64,000 nucleotides of DNA from an uncultured Pseudomonadales bacterium (GTDB taxonomy: Bacteria > Pseudomonadota > Gammaproteobacteria > Pseudomonadales > Azotimanducaceae), in assembly GCA_938017975.1 (NCBI GenBank), contig CALIKQ010000057.1, positions 1 through 64,000 on the forward strand. The letters run 5' to 3'. A program made the position numbers and the translations under genes. Below are positions 35,038 through 45,070 of this stretch, one piece after another (position 1 is the stretch's first letter; each line of letters begins with the position of its first letter). The notes under the pieces are model-generated. The model saw nothing but the letters and a program-made list of their open reading frames with translations. It was not told where the DNA came from and did no database searches.

Positions 35038-36237
35038 TCAGCTGAGATCCTTGAAGGATGACTTGATTCGTTCTGCAGCCTCTTGACAAGCGCTTGGCTC
35101 AGCGACAAGCGCTATTCTAATTCTGTTGGCGCCGGGGTTCTCTCCCTCAACGGTTCGAGAAAGATAGCTTCCCGGTAGCACGGAGACGTTTTCAAGACTG
35201 AATAATTTTCGAGTAAAGGATTCGTCATCAATTGGGGTTTCGGGCCAAAGATAAAAGCTTGCAGCAGGAGTGCTCATCGGCCAAACCGGAGCCAGAGTTT
35301 CGGTGAAGGCTTTTATCTTTGCACGATACTGCGCACGATTTTGCTCAACGTGCGTTTCGTCGAGCCATGCGAGCGCGCTGATCTTCTGGCTGTGCACCGG
35401 CATCGCACTGCCATGATAGGTACGATATTCCAAAAAGCGCGCAATGAGTCTGGCGTCACCAGCAACATATCCAGAACGTAGGCCCGGCAAGTTGGACCTT
35501 TTAGACAAGGAATTGAACGCCAAGCATTGCTTGAAATCATGATTGCCAAGTGCCGCCGCTGCTTGGAGCAGGCCCACAGGAGGGTCCCCCTCATCCCGAT
35601 AAATTTCGGAGTAGCATTCATCGGCGACGATCACAAACTGATGTTCAAGGGCTAAAGCAATGAGCGCCTGTTGTTCCTCGAGGGTCATCAACGCCCCGTG
35701 AGGATTGCCAGGGTTGCAAATATAGACCAGGCCGACTTTGGACCAAGTCTCTGGTGTGATCTGTGTGAAATCCGGTTTAAAACCAGTTTCAGGGCTACAG
35801 GGCAGATAAAGAGGCTGAGTGCCCGCCAGTAGCGCCGCCCCTTCATAAATTTGATAAAAAGGATTTGGCATCATGGTCAGGGGTCGGTTTTTGCCGTTGC
35901 TCAGGGCTTGAGCCACTGCAAATAGTGCTTCTCGAGTTCCATTGACAGGTAAAATTTGTTGTTCCGGGTCCGCTAGGGCTGGCTTAAAACGTCGATTGAT
36001 AAAAGTTGCGATGGCGGTCCTAAGCGCGGGTAAGCCTTTGGTTGGGGGATAGGTTGCTAGGCCTTCGGTTAGCAAATCTTTTTCGCTTAGACGATCGATT
36101 AAGAATTGTGGCGCTGGATGTCTTGGCTCCCCCATCGCTAATGAGATATGGGGCGCTTGAGACGTTTGCGTTCCTTCTAGAAGGTTGCTCAAGCGAGCAA
36201 AAGGATAAGGCTCAAGGCGGTCAAGGTTGGGGTTCAT
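35038..36237 (-). CDS. dapC: Succinyldiaminopimelate transaminase
   Basis: PLP aminotransferase (fold type I) of 399 aa making N-succinyl-LL-diaminopimelate. The PLP lysine is in NSLSKRSNLPGLRSGYV; CNPGNPHGALM and VADECYSEIYRDEG are visible. Position between glnD and dapD supports DapC over other class I aminotransferases. Start and glnD stop overlap at ATGA. Confidence 0.93.
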   Translation of the reverse strand: MNPNLDRLEPYPFARLSNLLEGTQTSQAPHISLAMGEPRHPAPQFLIDRLSEKDLLTEGLATYPPTKGLPALRTAIATFINRRFKPALADPEQQILPVNGTREALFAVAQALSNGKNRPLTMMPNPFYQIYEGAALLAGTQPLYLPCSPETGFKPDFTQITPETWSKVGLVYICNPGNPHGALMTLEEQQALIALALEHQFVIVADECYSEIYRDEGDPPVGLLQAAAALGNHDFKQCLAFNSLSKRSNLPGLRSGYVAGDARLIARFLEYRTYHGSAMPVHSQKISALAWLDETHVEQNRAQYRAKIKAFTETLAPVWPMSTPAASFYLWPETPIDDESFTRKLFSLENVSVLPGSYLSRTVEGENPGANRIRIALVAEPSACQEAAERIKSSFKDLS

Positions 36238-38942
36238 GCGGTGAGCTCTTGTATATGGTCATCCAGCTCGCGCTGGATATGTTCTGCAAGCGCGTGGCTC
36301 CGAGCGTTATCTCCTAGGGGCTGCCCTTTTGCATCGACGATATGGAAAACGTCTTCGACACGTTCGCCCAGAGTCGTGATTTTAGCCGCTTGCATGAGGA
36401 TCTGATGCTCGTGAAAAATTCGAGCAAGTTTCGCAAGCAGACCTGGTCGATCAGCGGCAACGACCTCTAAGACTGTGAAGGCATCGTTGCCTTGAGTATC
36501 GATTGAGATCGACGTCCGAAGATTAAATTCTTTGAGGACCCGCGGGGTCCTTCGGGCGGCTACTCGAAAGTTATCACCGGAATCTATGGCTTTAATGAGG
36601 GTTTGTCGAATGATATCAGCCGAAGTCGGTGCTGAGGTCAGCGTTCGAGCGGAGGCGTCGAGCACGTCAAAAGTATAGTCCGTCCGACCTTTGACGTTCC
36701 CAGGGATTCTCGCATCGACAATACTCATTCCCAATTGGTCAAACGCAGAGACAATGGCATAGAAAAGGGGTTGGTCCGATCGCAAATGAATAAAGACATG
36801 CGTTGCCCCGCGCTCGGTAGTGAGGCGAGATTGTTCGTCTTCGATCAGTATGAGCGGTCCGGATTCTGGATCATATTGGTCCAATGATTCCGTATGCCAG
36901 AGGATATTAGATTCTGACTCCCGGAGAAAATAATCGTCATCAAGGCCTGACCAGAGGGCGTCAATTCGTTCGGCGGTTAGGCCTTTATCAGCAAGCTTCG
37001 CTTTAACCGTGTTTTGGATCTCAGCCAAATAATCTTCTCGATCCACCATGTTGCTGACGCCGCGCCGCAGAACCCGCTTTGTCTCTAAATAGAGCTGGCT
37101 CATCAGCGAAGCTTTCCAGCTATTCCAAAGCGTTGGGTTCGTCGCGTTGATGTCTGCCACGGTCAGAGCATAGAGATAATCGAGGCGTACTCGGTCACCT
37201 ACCTCTTCGGCAAAGTCTCGAACAATATCAGGATCAAAAATGTCTTTTCTTTGTGCGGTTGTAGACATGAGCAAATGATTTTTGACCAGCCAGCAGACGA
37301 GGTTGGTATCCCAGCGGCCGAGTTGATGGCGCTGACAAAACGCTTCGGCGATCCCAATACCAAGCTCAGAGTGATCGCCGCCTTGCCCTTTTGCCAAATC
37401 ATGAAAAAAACCGGCGATGTATAGCAATTCTATTTTGGGCAGCCGGTGGTGGATGTGTGCAGCGATGGGAAATCTTTGCTCTTGGTTTTTGTATCGGAAG
37501 CGACGCATGTTCCGAACGACTTGGAGGGTGTGCGCGTCGACTGTGTAGATGTGAAATAGGTCGAACTGCATTTGTCCCACGACGCGTTCAAATTCTGGCA
37601 AATAGGCGCCTAAAATGCCGTACCGATTCATTCTTCTGAGCTGGGAGAAAAGATGGTGTTCAACCCGCAATAAGTCGAGAAAAAGTGCAGTCGCCTTCGG
37701 ATTTGAACGGAAGGAGTCATCAATTTTTGTCGTTGCAGCTTTCGCCTGGCGTATCGTGTCGGCGCGGACGCCCTTAAGGGTGGGCGTTTCCCCCAGCAAG
37801 ACGAACATCTCAAGAAGAGCCTCTGGGGTTTCCTGAAAGACGTTAGGTCCAGTGACTTCTAAGTAACCGCTGCTCGATTGAAAGCGCGGATTGATTGCAA
37901 TCGGACGCGCGTTGCGGGTTCGACTGATGACTCGCTCTTTAAAATGTTGCAAGACGATTTCATTGACAGTACTTACGGCCTTGGCGTACCGATAGTAATC
38001 TTGCATGAATCGTTCGACCGCAAGCTGGGCACTGTCTTGGTAGCCCATGCGGTCAGCGACTTTTCTCTGATGATCAAAGAGCAATCGATTTTCATCGCGT
38101 CCAGTTAATTCGTGGAGTGCAAATCGAACTTGCCAGAGGAAGTTTCGGGCCTCAAGAAGGATTGATGCCTCATCCCGCTCTAAGAAACTCTCAGCGACTA
38201 GCCAAGCTGGGTCGTCTTGTTCGTAATGCTGCTTTGCGATCCACCAGATTGTTTGGATGTCCCTGAGCCCACCGGGCGCTGTCTTTAGGTTCGGTTCGAG
38301 GCTGTATTCTGTATGGTTTGACTTTGCGTGCCGATCCTCTTGTTCCTCGATCTTTGCTTCAAAGAAGGAAGGTGTTTTCCATCCACTTTTTTTTCTAAGC
38401 TTGGTTCGCAGCTGATCGAGTTGGCCCGAGGATCCGCAGATCATTCTGCAATCGAGTAGAGCGGTAAAGACAGTGACATCGTGTTTACTTTGAGCGATTG
38501 AATCTTTCACCGAGCGCACGCTGTGTCCAACCTCTAGTCCGATATCCCAAAGAAGCGTTAGAAAGGATTGAATGTTGGAAGCGTGTTGCTGAGCGTTACT
38601 CCGTTCCGTAAGAATCAAAAGATCGATATCTGAACTCGGCAGGAGCTCCAAGCGCCCATAACCCCCAACCGCAATCAGTGATATGCGACTTTTGAGCAGG
38701 CTGCTGAGATTTTCATCCCAGGAAAATCGCCCCCAACAAATTTTCAAGATGTGGTCAATGAACTCGGCGCGGCCAAGGGCGAGCTGCTCGACCGGTAACG
38801 ACTCCGAATAGGCCTGTGATTGAGCGTCTCTGAACGCGCCAAGCGCTGATTTTAAAATCGGGATGGGATTTTTAGCGGCGCTGACGTCACGCGATATGGA
38901 TTCTAGTAGCGCATTATCCACAGCGCGGAATGTCGTCATCAT
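36234..38942 (-). CDS. glnD: [Protein-PII] uridylyltransferase/uridylyl-removing enzyme
   Basis: Bifunctional glutamine sensor that modifies and demodifies PII proteins. It is 902 aa. The nucleotidyltransferase motif is GGYGRLELLPSSDIDLLIL (residues about 91-110), the HD phosphohydrolase motif is AGFFHDLAKGQGGDHSELG, and two C-terminal ACT domains start near FIHLRSDQPLFYA and TVLEVVAADRPGLL. It overlaps map by 29 nt and dapC by 4 nt. Confidence 0.97.
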   Translation of the reverse strand: MMTTFRAVDNALLESISRDVSAAKNPIPILKSALGAFRDAQSQAYSESLPVEQLALGRAEFIDHILKICWGRFSWDENLSSLLKSRISLIAVGGYGRLELLPSSDIDLLILTERSNAQQHASNIQSFLTLLWDIGLEVGHSVRSVKDSIAQSKHDVTVFTALLDCRMICGSSGQLDQLRTKLRKKSGWKTPSFFEAKIEEQEDRHAKSNHTEYSLEPNLKTAPGGLRDIQTIWWIAKQHYEQDDPAWLVAESFLERDEASILLEARNFLWQVRFALHELTGRDENRLLFDHQRKVADRMGYQDSAQLAVERFMQDYYRYAKAVSTVNEIVLQHFKERVISRTRNARPIAINPRFQSSSGYLEVTGPNVFQETPEALLEMFVLLGETPTLKGVRADTIRQAKAATTKIDDSFRSNPKATALFLDLLRVEHHLFSQLRRMNRYGILGAYLPEFERVVGQMQFDLFHIYTVDAHTLQVVRNMRRFRYKNQEQRFPIAAHIHHRLPKIELLYIAGFFHDLAKGQGGDHSELGIGIAEAFCQRHQLGRWDTNLVCWLVKNHLLMSTTAQRKDIFDPDIVRDFAEEVGDRVRLDYLYALTVADINATNPTLWNSWKASLMSQLYLETKRVLRRGVSNMVDREDYLAEIQNTVKAKLADKGLTAERIDALWSGLDDDYFLRESESNILWHTESLDQYDPESGPLILIEDEQSRLTTERGATHVFIHLRSDQPLFYAIVSAFDQLGMSIVDARIPGNVKGRTDYTFDVLDASARTLTSAPTSADIIRQTLIKAIDSGDNFRVAARRTPRVLKEFNLRTSISIDTQGNDAFTVLEVVAADRPGLLAKLARIFHEHQILMQAAKITTLGERVEDVFHIVDAKGQPLGDNARSHALAEHIQRELDDHIQELTA

Positions 38943-39693
38943 GCCGATAGGTGAGAATCTCGTAGCCTGATTCCGTGACCAACATGGTGTGTTCCCACTG
39001 GGCGGTCAGCTGCCTATCCTTGGTCACCACGGTCCATTGATCTGGCAGCAGTTTAACAGCGGCCTTGCCTGCATTGATCATGGGCTCAATGGTAAAAATC
39101 ATACCCGGTTGGAGGGTGATCCCAGTTCCAGGACGACCGTAGTGCAGGACCTGTGGCTCGTCATGGAAGACCCGGCCAATACCGTGCCCGCAATATTCCT
39201 TAACAATGGAAAAGTGGTGTTTTTCGGTGAAAGATTGAATGGCGTGACCAATGTCACCCAAGCAGGCGCCGGGCTTAACCGCTTGAATCCCGCGATACAA
39301 ACTTTGTTTGCAGGTTTGAACCAGACGCTCAGCGCGGACACTGCCCTGACCGACAACGAAGGTTTTACTGGTGTCTCCGTGGAAACCGTCCTTGATGAGC
39401 GTGACATCAATGTTAATGATATCACCGTTTTTGAGGATCTTGTCGTCGCTCGGGATTCCGTGACAGACCACATGATTAACAGATGTACAAATCGATTTTG
39501 GGAATCCACGGTAGTTGAGTGGGGCCGGGATTGCGTTTTGTACATCCAAGGTAAATTGGTGGCAAATGCGGTCTAGTTCCCCCGTGCTGACGCCTGGGAC
39601 GACAAATGGTTCGATCATTTCAAGTTGCGCTGCGGCGAGTGCCCCAACGGCGCGCATTGACTCGATTTCCGATTGACTTTTGATTTCGACCAC
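38914..39693 (-). CDS. map: Methionine aminopeptidase, type I
   Basis: Removes initiator methionine. It is 259 aa. Five metal ligands are in INIDVTLIKDGFHGDTSKTF (two Asp), GHGIGRVFHDEP (His), FTIEPM (Glu) and QWEHTM (Glu). The start is GTG with AAGGAG 6 nt upstream. It is divergent from rpsB, the standard arrangement, and leads the minus-strand map-glnD-dap-gsp-plsB block. Confidence 0.97.
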   Translation of the reverse strand: MVEIKSQSEIESMRAVGALAAAQLEMIEPFVVPGVSTGELDRICHQFTLDVQNAIPAPLNYRGFPKSICTSVNHVVCHGIPSDDKILKNGDIINIDVTLIKDGFHGDTSKTFVVGQGSVRAERLVQTCKQSLYRGIQAVKPGACLGDIGHAIQSFTEKHHFSIVKEYCGHGIGRVFHDEPQVLHYGRPGTGITLQPGMIFTIEPMINAGKAAVKLLPDQWTVVTKDRQLTAQWEHTMLVTESGYEILTYRHDDDIPRCG

Positions 39694-39753
39694 GAGGACT
39701 CCTTGTGCCGGGCGCAGTATATCAGGGCTGATGGCCTTTGGGGCCCTAAATCA

Positions 39754-39782
39754 TTGGTTTGAGCAAGGATATATGGTATAAA
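39754..39782 (+). promoter_or_regulatory. Sigma-70-type promoter of rpsB
   Basis: TTGGTT (39754-39759) and TATAAA (39777-39782) are 17 nt apart, followed by a GC-rich start region GCGCGCC typical of stringently controlled promoters. Predicted transcript start is near 39789, giving a leader of about 130 nt before rpsB. Confidence 0.65.
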
Positions 39783-39839
39783 GCGCGCCGCGGAAACGCA
39801 AAGAGGGACTTGGCAAAAATGCCGAGTTCAAAAATCAGC

Positions 39840-39891
39840 ACACACATCGTCACGGATCGCGGGTGCCTTCGGGTTGCGATTTGGGGTGTGT
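39840..39891 (+). promoter_or_regulatory. Structured leader of rpsB, possible S2 autoregulatory element
   Basis: Nested pairing: ACACAC (39840-39845) with GTGTGT (39886-39891), ATCGC (39856-39860) with GCGAT (39876-39880), and a small hairpin closed by a UUCG tetraloop (CCTTCGGG, 39866-39873). In gammaproteobacteria S2 represses its own rpsB-tsf mRNA through a structured leader. Assignment here rests on position and the visible pairing. Confidence 0.55.
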
Positions 39892-39921
39892 GGAAGCCCA
39901 ACCCATACATTCGGAGATTAC

Positions 39922-40836
39922 ATGAGTCGAGTCAGCATGCGTGACCTGCTAGAAGCAGGCGTCCACTTTGGACATCAAAAGCGGTATTGGAACCCAAAAA
40001 TGAGCGAGTATATTTTTGGAGCCCGAAATGACATCCATATTATCAACCTAGAAAAAACCGTTCCGGCGCTCGAAGCGTCGCTCGATTTTGTGAGTTCGGT
40101 TGCCGCGAAGAAAAATAAGATTTTATTTGTTGGCACAAAAAGAAGCGCCAGTAAGATTATTAAGGAAGAGGCAAGTCGTGCTGGCATGCCTTACGTCGAT
40201 AAGCGCTGGCTGGGCGGTATGCTGACCAACTATAAGACGATTCGTCAGTCCATCAGGCGCCTTCGAGACTTGGAAGAGCAAAGCACGGACGGCACCTTTG
40301 CGAAGTTAACCAAGCACGAAGCACTGACGCGGCAGCGGATGTTAGAGAAGCTAGAGAGCAGTCTTGGCGGTATTAAAGATATGGGTGGGCTGCCTGACGT
40401 GATACTGATCGTGGATGTGGATCACGAAAAGATCGCCGTGACGGAAGCCAAAACGCTAGGCATTCCTGTTGTAGCGATTGTCGACACCAATAGTAACCCT
40501 GACAACGTTGATTATTTGATTCCGGGTAATGATGATGCCATTCGTTCTGTGAGGTTGTTCTTGTCGACATTTGCAGATGCGATTTTGGAGGCCAGGGGTC
40601 AAAACGCGACAGCTGTTGGGGACGATTTTGTTGAAGTTACGGAAGCTGAGATCAGCGAACCTGCAGCCCCCACCGTCGCTGATGCTCAAGAAGTATCGGC
40701 TGAAGCAGAGGCAGCTTCAGAGCCGGAGGCAGCATCTGAGCCTGTGGAGGCAGAGGTAGCACCGGAACCAGAGCAAGGTGCTGCAGAAGAGACTGCTTCC
40801 GAGGATGATGCTGCAAAGGCGGGGGATACTCAGTAG
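39922..40836 (+). CDS. rpsB: 30S ribosomal protein S2 with long acidic C-terminal tail
   Basis: Ribosomal protein of the small-subunit platform. ATG 39922 has GGAG 6 nt upstream, and the conserved start is [19 protein letters not shown]. The core ends near LEARGQ at about residue 236, as in E. coli (241 aa). About 68 extra residues follow, almost all Ala, Glu, Asp, Ser, Pro and Val. The frame open upstream to 39874 is leader sequence. Tsf follows. Confidence 0.97.
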   Translation: MSRVSMRDLLEAGVHFGHQKRYWNPKMSEYIFGARNDIHIINLEKTVPALEASLDFVSSVAAKKNKILFVGTKRSASKIIKEEASRAGMPYVDKRWLGGMLTNYKTIRQSIRRLRDLEEQSTDGTFAKLTKHEALTRQRMLEKLESSLGGIKDMGGLPDVILIVDVDHEKIAVTEAKTLGIPVVAIVDTNSNPDNVDYLIPGNDDAIRSVRLFLSTFADAILEARGQNATAVGDDFVEVTEAEISEPAAPTVADAQEVSAEAEAASEPEAASEPVEAEVAPEPEQGAAEETASEDDAAKAGDTQ

Positions 40837-40913
40837 CCGCTGAGCGCTAAAAAAGTTGGTGAATTTCAGTCGCCCTCGGGGCGATAGTGTTTGATGATGG
40901 ATGGGGACTAGGT

Positions 40914-41762
40914 ATGGCAGCAGTGACAGCGGCAATGGTCAAGGAGCTGAGGGAACGCACGGGCCTTGGCATGATGGATTGCAAAAAGGCGTTGGTTGAA
41001 ACAGAAGGGGACATGGACCAGGCCATCGATAACTTGCGTAAATCCAGTGGGATGAAGGCGGCAAAAAAAGCGGGAAGAATTGCTGCTGATGGGTTGATCG
41101 AAATGAAGACCGATGCCGGTAAGGGCATCATGGTTGAGGTCAATTGCGAGACCGATTTTGCAGCCAAAGACGAAAACTTCATTGGCTTTGCCCAGGCTGT
41201 TTCAGCAGCACTGTTCGATTCTGAGGATATGGATGTTACAGAACTGATGGCATCTGGTATGGAAGCGACTCGTGAGGCGCTGGTACAGAAGATCGGGGAG
41301 AACTGTAGCGTGCGTCGAGTAGCGCGTTATCAGGGCCAGGTTGCATCGTACTTGCACACCAACGGTAAAATTGGGGTGTTGGTGAATTTTGAGGGTGGTG
41401 ATGAAAACCTCGGCAAGGATTTGGCAATGCATATTGCAGCTGCCAATCCACAGGTCGTCTCGCCAGATGATGCCGGCGCTGACGTGCTTGAGAAAGAACG
41501 AGAAATTTATACAGCCCAGGCCGCTGAGAGTGGGAAACCACCAGAGATTGTGGCCAAAATGGTAGAAGGCCGGATCAAGAAGTATTTGGCGGAGATTAGC
41601 CTGACAGAACAAGCATTCGTCAAGGACACAGACCAAAAAATCAGTGCGCTACTGAAGCAACACGCTGCGAAGGTGCTTGGTTTTGCTCGGTTCGAAGTCG
41701 GTGAAGGTATTGAAAAAGAGGAAGTAGATTTCGCAGCTGAAGTCGCCCAGCAATTGACCTGA
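40914..41762 (+). CDS. tsf: Elongation factor Ts
   Basis: Guanine-nucleotide exchange factor for EF-Tu. It is 282 aa. The N-terminal domain shows [19 protein letters not shown], followed by the core motif [21 protein letters not shown] precedes ATG 40914; the open frame from 40887 is leader. It is co-transcribed with rpsB, with pyrH 7 nt downstream. Confidence 0.97.
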   Translation: MAAVTAAMVKELRERTGLGMMDCKKALVETEGDMDQAIDNLRKSSGMKAAKKAGRIAADGLIEMKTDAGKGIMVEVNCETDFAAKDENFIGFAQAVSAALFDSEDMDVTELMASGMEATREALVQKIGENCSVRRVARYQGQVASYLHTNGKIGVLVNFEGGDENLGKDLAMHIAAANPQVVSPDDAGADVLEKEREIYTAQAAESGKPPEIVAKMVEGRIKKYLAEISLTEQAFVKDTDQKISALLKQHAAKVLGFARFEVGEGIEKEEVDFAAEVAQQLT

Positions 41763-41769
41763 GGAAGCT

Positions 41770-42519
41770 ATGCCGTCGAAAAAACCAACGCCTAAATATC
41801 AGAGAATCCTGCTGAAATTAAGCGGTGAAGCGCTTGGCGTGCAGGGCGTGGGTATTGATCCTAAAGTGCTCGACCGAACGGCGCTGGAAATTGGTCAGCT
41901 CGTTGGTATCGGCATTCAGGTTGGTCTCGTGATCGGCGGAGGAAATTTGTTCCGTGGCGCCGAGCTCAGTGCGGCTGGCCTTGATCGAGTGACCGGTGAT
42001 CACATGGGCATGCTGGCAACGGTGATGAATGCACTCGCGATGCGAGATGCACTTGAACGAGCCAATATACAAACCGTGGTAATGTCTGCGATTCCTATGA
42101 GCGGGGTGGTTGAGCACTACGACCGAAGGCTCGCAATCCGTCATCTTGAAGAGGGTGACGTGGTGATCTTTTCCTCAGGCACTGGAAATCCTTTTTTCAC
42201 AACCGACTCAGCGGCGTGCTTGCGCGGCATTGAAGTCGATGCCGATATCGTTTTAAAAGCAACCAAGGTAGATGGCATCTATTCCTCCGACCCTGTAAAA
42301 GACGTCGATGCGACGCGCTTTGAAACAATCAGCTATGATGAAATTCTGGACGGCCAGCTTGGCGTCATGGACTTGACTGCGATTTGTTTGGCCAGAGACC
42401 ACGGGATGCCGTTGCGCGTGTTTAAGCTAGACAAACAGGACGCGTTGCTCAACGCAGTCGTTGGTGATGGTGAAGGGACACTCGTCGTCCCTCAAAGGTC
42501 CAAGGAGACTGGATCATGA
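41770..42519 (+). CDS. pyrH: Uridylate kinase
   Basis: Makes UDP from UMP, in the bacterial amino-acid-kinase-fold family. It is 249 aa. Motifs: [45 protein letters not shown] and [20 protein letters not shown] precedes the ATG. It overlaps frr by 4 nt. Confidence 0.97.
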   Translation: MPSKKPTPKYQRILLKLSGEALGVQGVGIDPKVLDRTALEIGQLVGIGIQVGLVIGGGNLFRGAELSAAGLDRVTGDHMGMLATVMNALAMRDALERANIQTVVMSAIPMSGVVEHYDRRLAIRHLEEGDVVIFSSGTGNPFFTTDSAACLRGIEVDADIVLKATKVDGIYSSDPVKDVDATRFETISYDEILDGQLGVMDLTAICLARDHGMPLRVFKLDKQDALLNAVVGDGEGTLVVPQRSKETGS

Positions 42520-43073
42520 TCGAAGAGATAAAGGAAGACGCCGAAACCCGCATGCAGAAAAGCCTCGTAGCGCTTGAGGCTGCTTTTGCAAAGATTAGAA
42601 CGGGTCGAGCTCACCCGAGCTTTTTGGATTCTGTCAATGTCGATTATTACGGCAACCATACCCCCCTTCGACAAATGGCGAACGTAAACGTCGAGGAGGG
42701 ACGGTCCCTGGTGATCGTGCCATGGGAACGTGCCATGATTCCTGTGATTGAAAAGGCGATCTTAAAATCCGACCTTGGTGTGAACCCTTCGAGCAGTGGG
42801 GAGAGTATTCGAATTTCGATGCCGCCACTGACAGAGGAAAATCGGCGGGATTTAGCAAAAATCGCGCGTTCGGAATCGGAAAATGCTCGAATCTCCATTC
42901 GTAACATTCGGCGTGATGCCAACGGTGACATTAAAGATTTTTTGAAGGAAAAAGAAATCAGTGAGGACGAAGCACGTCGCGGAGAAGAACTGATTCAAAA
43001 GGTCACTGATGAGATGATCAAAGCTGTCGATCAGGCCCTGAGTCGTAAAGAGAATGACTTGATGGCGCTCTAG
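42516..43073 (+). CDS. frr: Ribosome recycling factor
   Basis: Works with EF-G to split post-termination ribosomes. It is 185 aa, the standard length. Motifs: [20 protein letters not shown], and the C-terminal helix with [25 protein letters not shown] precedes the ATG. The next gene is cdsA after 18 nt; uppS, expected here in many relatives, is missing. Confidence 0.97.
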   Translation: MIEEIKEDAETRMQKSLVALEAAFAKIRTGRAHPSFLDSVNVDYYGNHTPLRQMANVNVEEGRSLVIVPWERAMIPVIEKAILKSDLGVNPSSSGESIRISMPPLTEENRRDLAKIARSESENARISIRNIRRDANGDIKDFLKEKEISEDEARRGEELIQKVTDEMIKAVDQALSRKENDLMAL

Positions 43074-43091
43074 GGGCCATCTAGTTTAAAC

Positions 43092-43901
43092 ATGCTCCGA
43101 ACGCGCATCTTAACGGCCTTGATCATTGCACCCGCAGCATTAGCTGCAATTTTCTTACTATCGGTCGAAGATTTCCGTTGGTTTATATTAGCGCTCGTGG
43201 TTTTGTCGGGTTGGGAATGGGCAAACTTCCTTCGACTCGGTGCTCTGGGGCGTTGGGTGTATGGTTTAGGGCTCGGCATTGTGCTCTATGTCACCCGCGA
43301 ACTGATTGAAGTGTGGATGGTGCTCTCCGCGCTATGGTGGATCGCTGCTCTGATTTTAATTTTGAAATTCCCAAATCAAGCGGTGTTTTGGAAGCGTCGA
43401 GAGGTTTCAGCGATTTTGGGATTGATCGCGCTCGTACCCTGCGGCGTCAGTCTCATTGTGCTCAAATCAATGCCTCAAGCAGAGGCGTTGATTGCCTTGT
43501 TACTGATGTTGATTTGGTCTGCTGATATCGGTGCATATTTCATTGGCAGGCGTTTTGGCCGGCGAAAGCTGTTGCCGGCGGTCAGTCCTGGGAAGTCGGT
43601 TGAAGGTCTGTTGGGCGGGCTCGTGGTGACGCTGAGCGTCGGGCTGATGTTGACCATACTGGTCGCGCCTATCGCTGAGATGTCCATCTCGCCTGTGTCT
43701 TGGAGCCTTGTTTTTGTCTTGATCGCGCTGATATCTGTTTTGGGCGACTTGACGCTCTCGATGTTCAAGCGTATCCGGGGCATTAAAGATTCCAGTCAAT
43801 TGCTGCCTGGCCATGGCGGAATTCTTGATCGATTGGACAGCCTTTATTCATCAGCACCTTTATTTGTCGTCTTGGTTATCTATTTAGCAGGCCAAGCATG
43901 A
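43092..43901 (+). CDS. cdsA: Phosphatidate cytidylyltransferase
   Basis: Multi-pass membrane enzyme making CDP-diacylglycerol for phospholipid synthesis. It is 269 aa with about seven hydrophobic segments. Family motifs: SADIGAYFIGRRFGRRKL, SPGKSVEGLLGG, and the C-terminal signature SMFKRIRGIKDSSQLLPGHG with GGILDRLDSL. Its end overlaps dxr at ATGA. Confidence 0.96.
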   Translation: MLRTRILTALIIAPAALAAIFLLSVEDFRWFILALVVLSGWEWANFLRLGALGRWVYGLGLGIVLYVTRELIEVWMVLSALWWIAALILILKFPNQAVFWKRREVSAILGLIALVPCGVSLIVLKSMPQAEALIALLLMLIWSADIGAYFIGRRFGRRKLLPAVSPGKSVEGLLGGLVVTLSVGLMLTILVAPIAEMSISPVSWSLVFVLIALISVLGDLTLSMFKRIRGIKDSSQLLPGHGGILDRLDSLYSSAPLFVVLVIYLAGQA

Positions 43902-45070
43902 GCGCAAAATGGCTAACGTTGCTTGGCTCAACCGGGTCAATCGGGCAGAGCACACTGGAAGTGATCGCGCAGCGGTCGGACTATCAGATCTACGCGTTGA
44001 CAGCGCATCAGAATATGGAATTGTTGTTTGATCAATGCCAACGATTTCGACCCCGTTACGCCGTTCTGGGATCTAAATTATTGGCTGAATCTTTGGCGCT
44101 TCGGTTAGACGCCAATGGCCTGCAAACGTCGGTGCTTTTTGGAGAACAAGCGTTGGTCGATGTTGCGTCGGACTCAGACGTGACGCATGTTATGGCGGCT
44201 ATCGTTGGTGGCGCCGGTTTGGCATCGAGCTTTGCAGCCGCAAACAATGGAAAGACAGTCTTCCTTGCGAACAAAGAAGCATTGGTGATGGCAGGGTCTT
44301 TGTTGATGGACGCAGTAGATCGATCTGGCGCCACGCTATTGCCTGTAGACAGTGAACACAACGCCATTTTCCAATGTTTGGGGCAGTCATCAGAAGTGGG
44401 CCGGGAGGTTCGTCGAATTCTTTTAACCGGCTCTGGAGGGCCGTTTCTAGAGCGATCGCTCTCAGAGCTTGAACATGTAACGCCGGCCGAGGCCTGCAGG
44501 CATCCGAATTGGGTGATGGGGCAAAAAATATCGATTGATTCTGCCACCATGATGAACAAAGGCCTTGAACTGATCGAAGCCTGCTGGCTTTTTGATGTTG
44601 CGCCTCAAAAAATAGAGTTTGTGATTCATCCCCAGTCGATTGTGCATTCGATGGTAGAGTTTCAAGATGCGTCGGTCATTGCGCAGTTGGGCCAGCCGGA
44701 TATGAAGACGCCGATCGCTCATGTGTTGGCTTTTCCAGATCGGATGGAGGCTGGTGTATCGGGACTCGATTTTAGTCAGCTTTCCGCCCTTGAATTTAGG
44801 TCGCCTGATTTCGCTCAATTTCCTTTGTTGGCCCTTGCTCGAACCGTCGCAGAAGGGCATCAAAGTCTCGCGATTGCTTTTAATGCCGCCAATGAAGTTG
44901 CGGTGGATGCGTTCCTCGCCGAAGAAATCCCTTTTCTTGGAATTCAACGTATCATTGCGACAGTCGTAGCGCAGGCACCCCAGCCGGAACTCAACACGAT
45001 CGAAGATGTCTTAACGCTCGACAGGGTATGCAGAACAATGGCCGAGGGAGCGCTGCACATCGATGGTTGA
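43898..45070 (+). CDS. dxr: 1-deoxy-D-xylulose 5-phosphate reductoisomerase
   Basis: Second enzyme of the MEP isoprenoid pathway. It is 390 aa. The NADPH-binding start is LLGSTGSIGQSTLEVI. Active-site motifs are ANKEALVMAG, PVDSEHNAIFQ, and NWVMGQKISIDSATMMNKGL. It overlaps cdsA by 4 nt and rseP by 8 nt. Confidence 0.97.
   Translation: MSAKWLTLLGSTGSIGQSTLEVIAQRSDYQIYALTAHQNMELLFDQCQRFRPRYAVLGSKLLAESLALRLDANGLQTSVLFGEQALVDVASDSDVTHVMAAIVGGAGLASSFAAANNGKTVFLANKEALVMAGSLLMDAVDRSGATLLPVDSEHNAIFQCLGQSSEVGREVRRILLTGSGGPFLERSLSELEHVTPAEACRHPNWVMGQKISIDSATMMNKGLELIEACWLFDVAPQKIEFVIHPQSIVHSMVEFQDASVIAQLGQPDMKTPIAHVLAFPDRMEAGVSGLDFSQLSALEFRSPDFAQFPLLALARTVAEGHQSLAIAFNAANEVAVDAFLAEEIPFLGIQRIIATVVAQAPQPELNTIEDVLTLDRVCRTMAEGALHIDG

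Noticed and set aside
38989-39576. 195-codon plus-strand ORF opposite map
   Set aside because: Antisense shadow of a clear methionine aminopeptidase gene; no domain recognised.
39874-39921. In-frame upstream extension of rpsB
   Set aside because: It covers the structured leader, while ATG 39922 has the ribosome binding site and the conserved S2 N-terminus.
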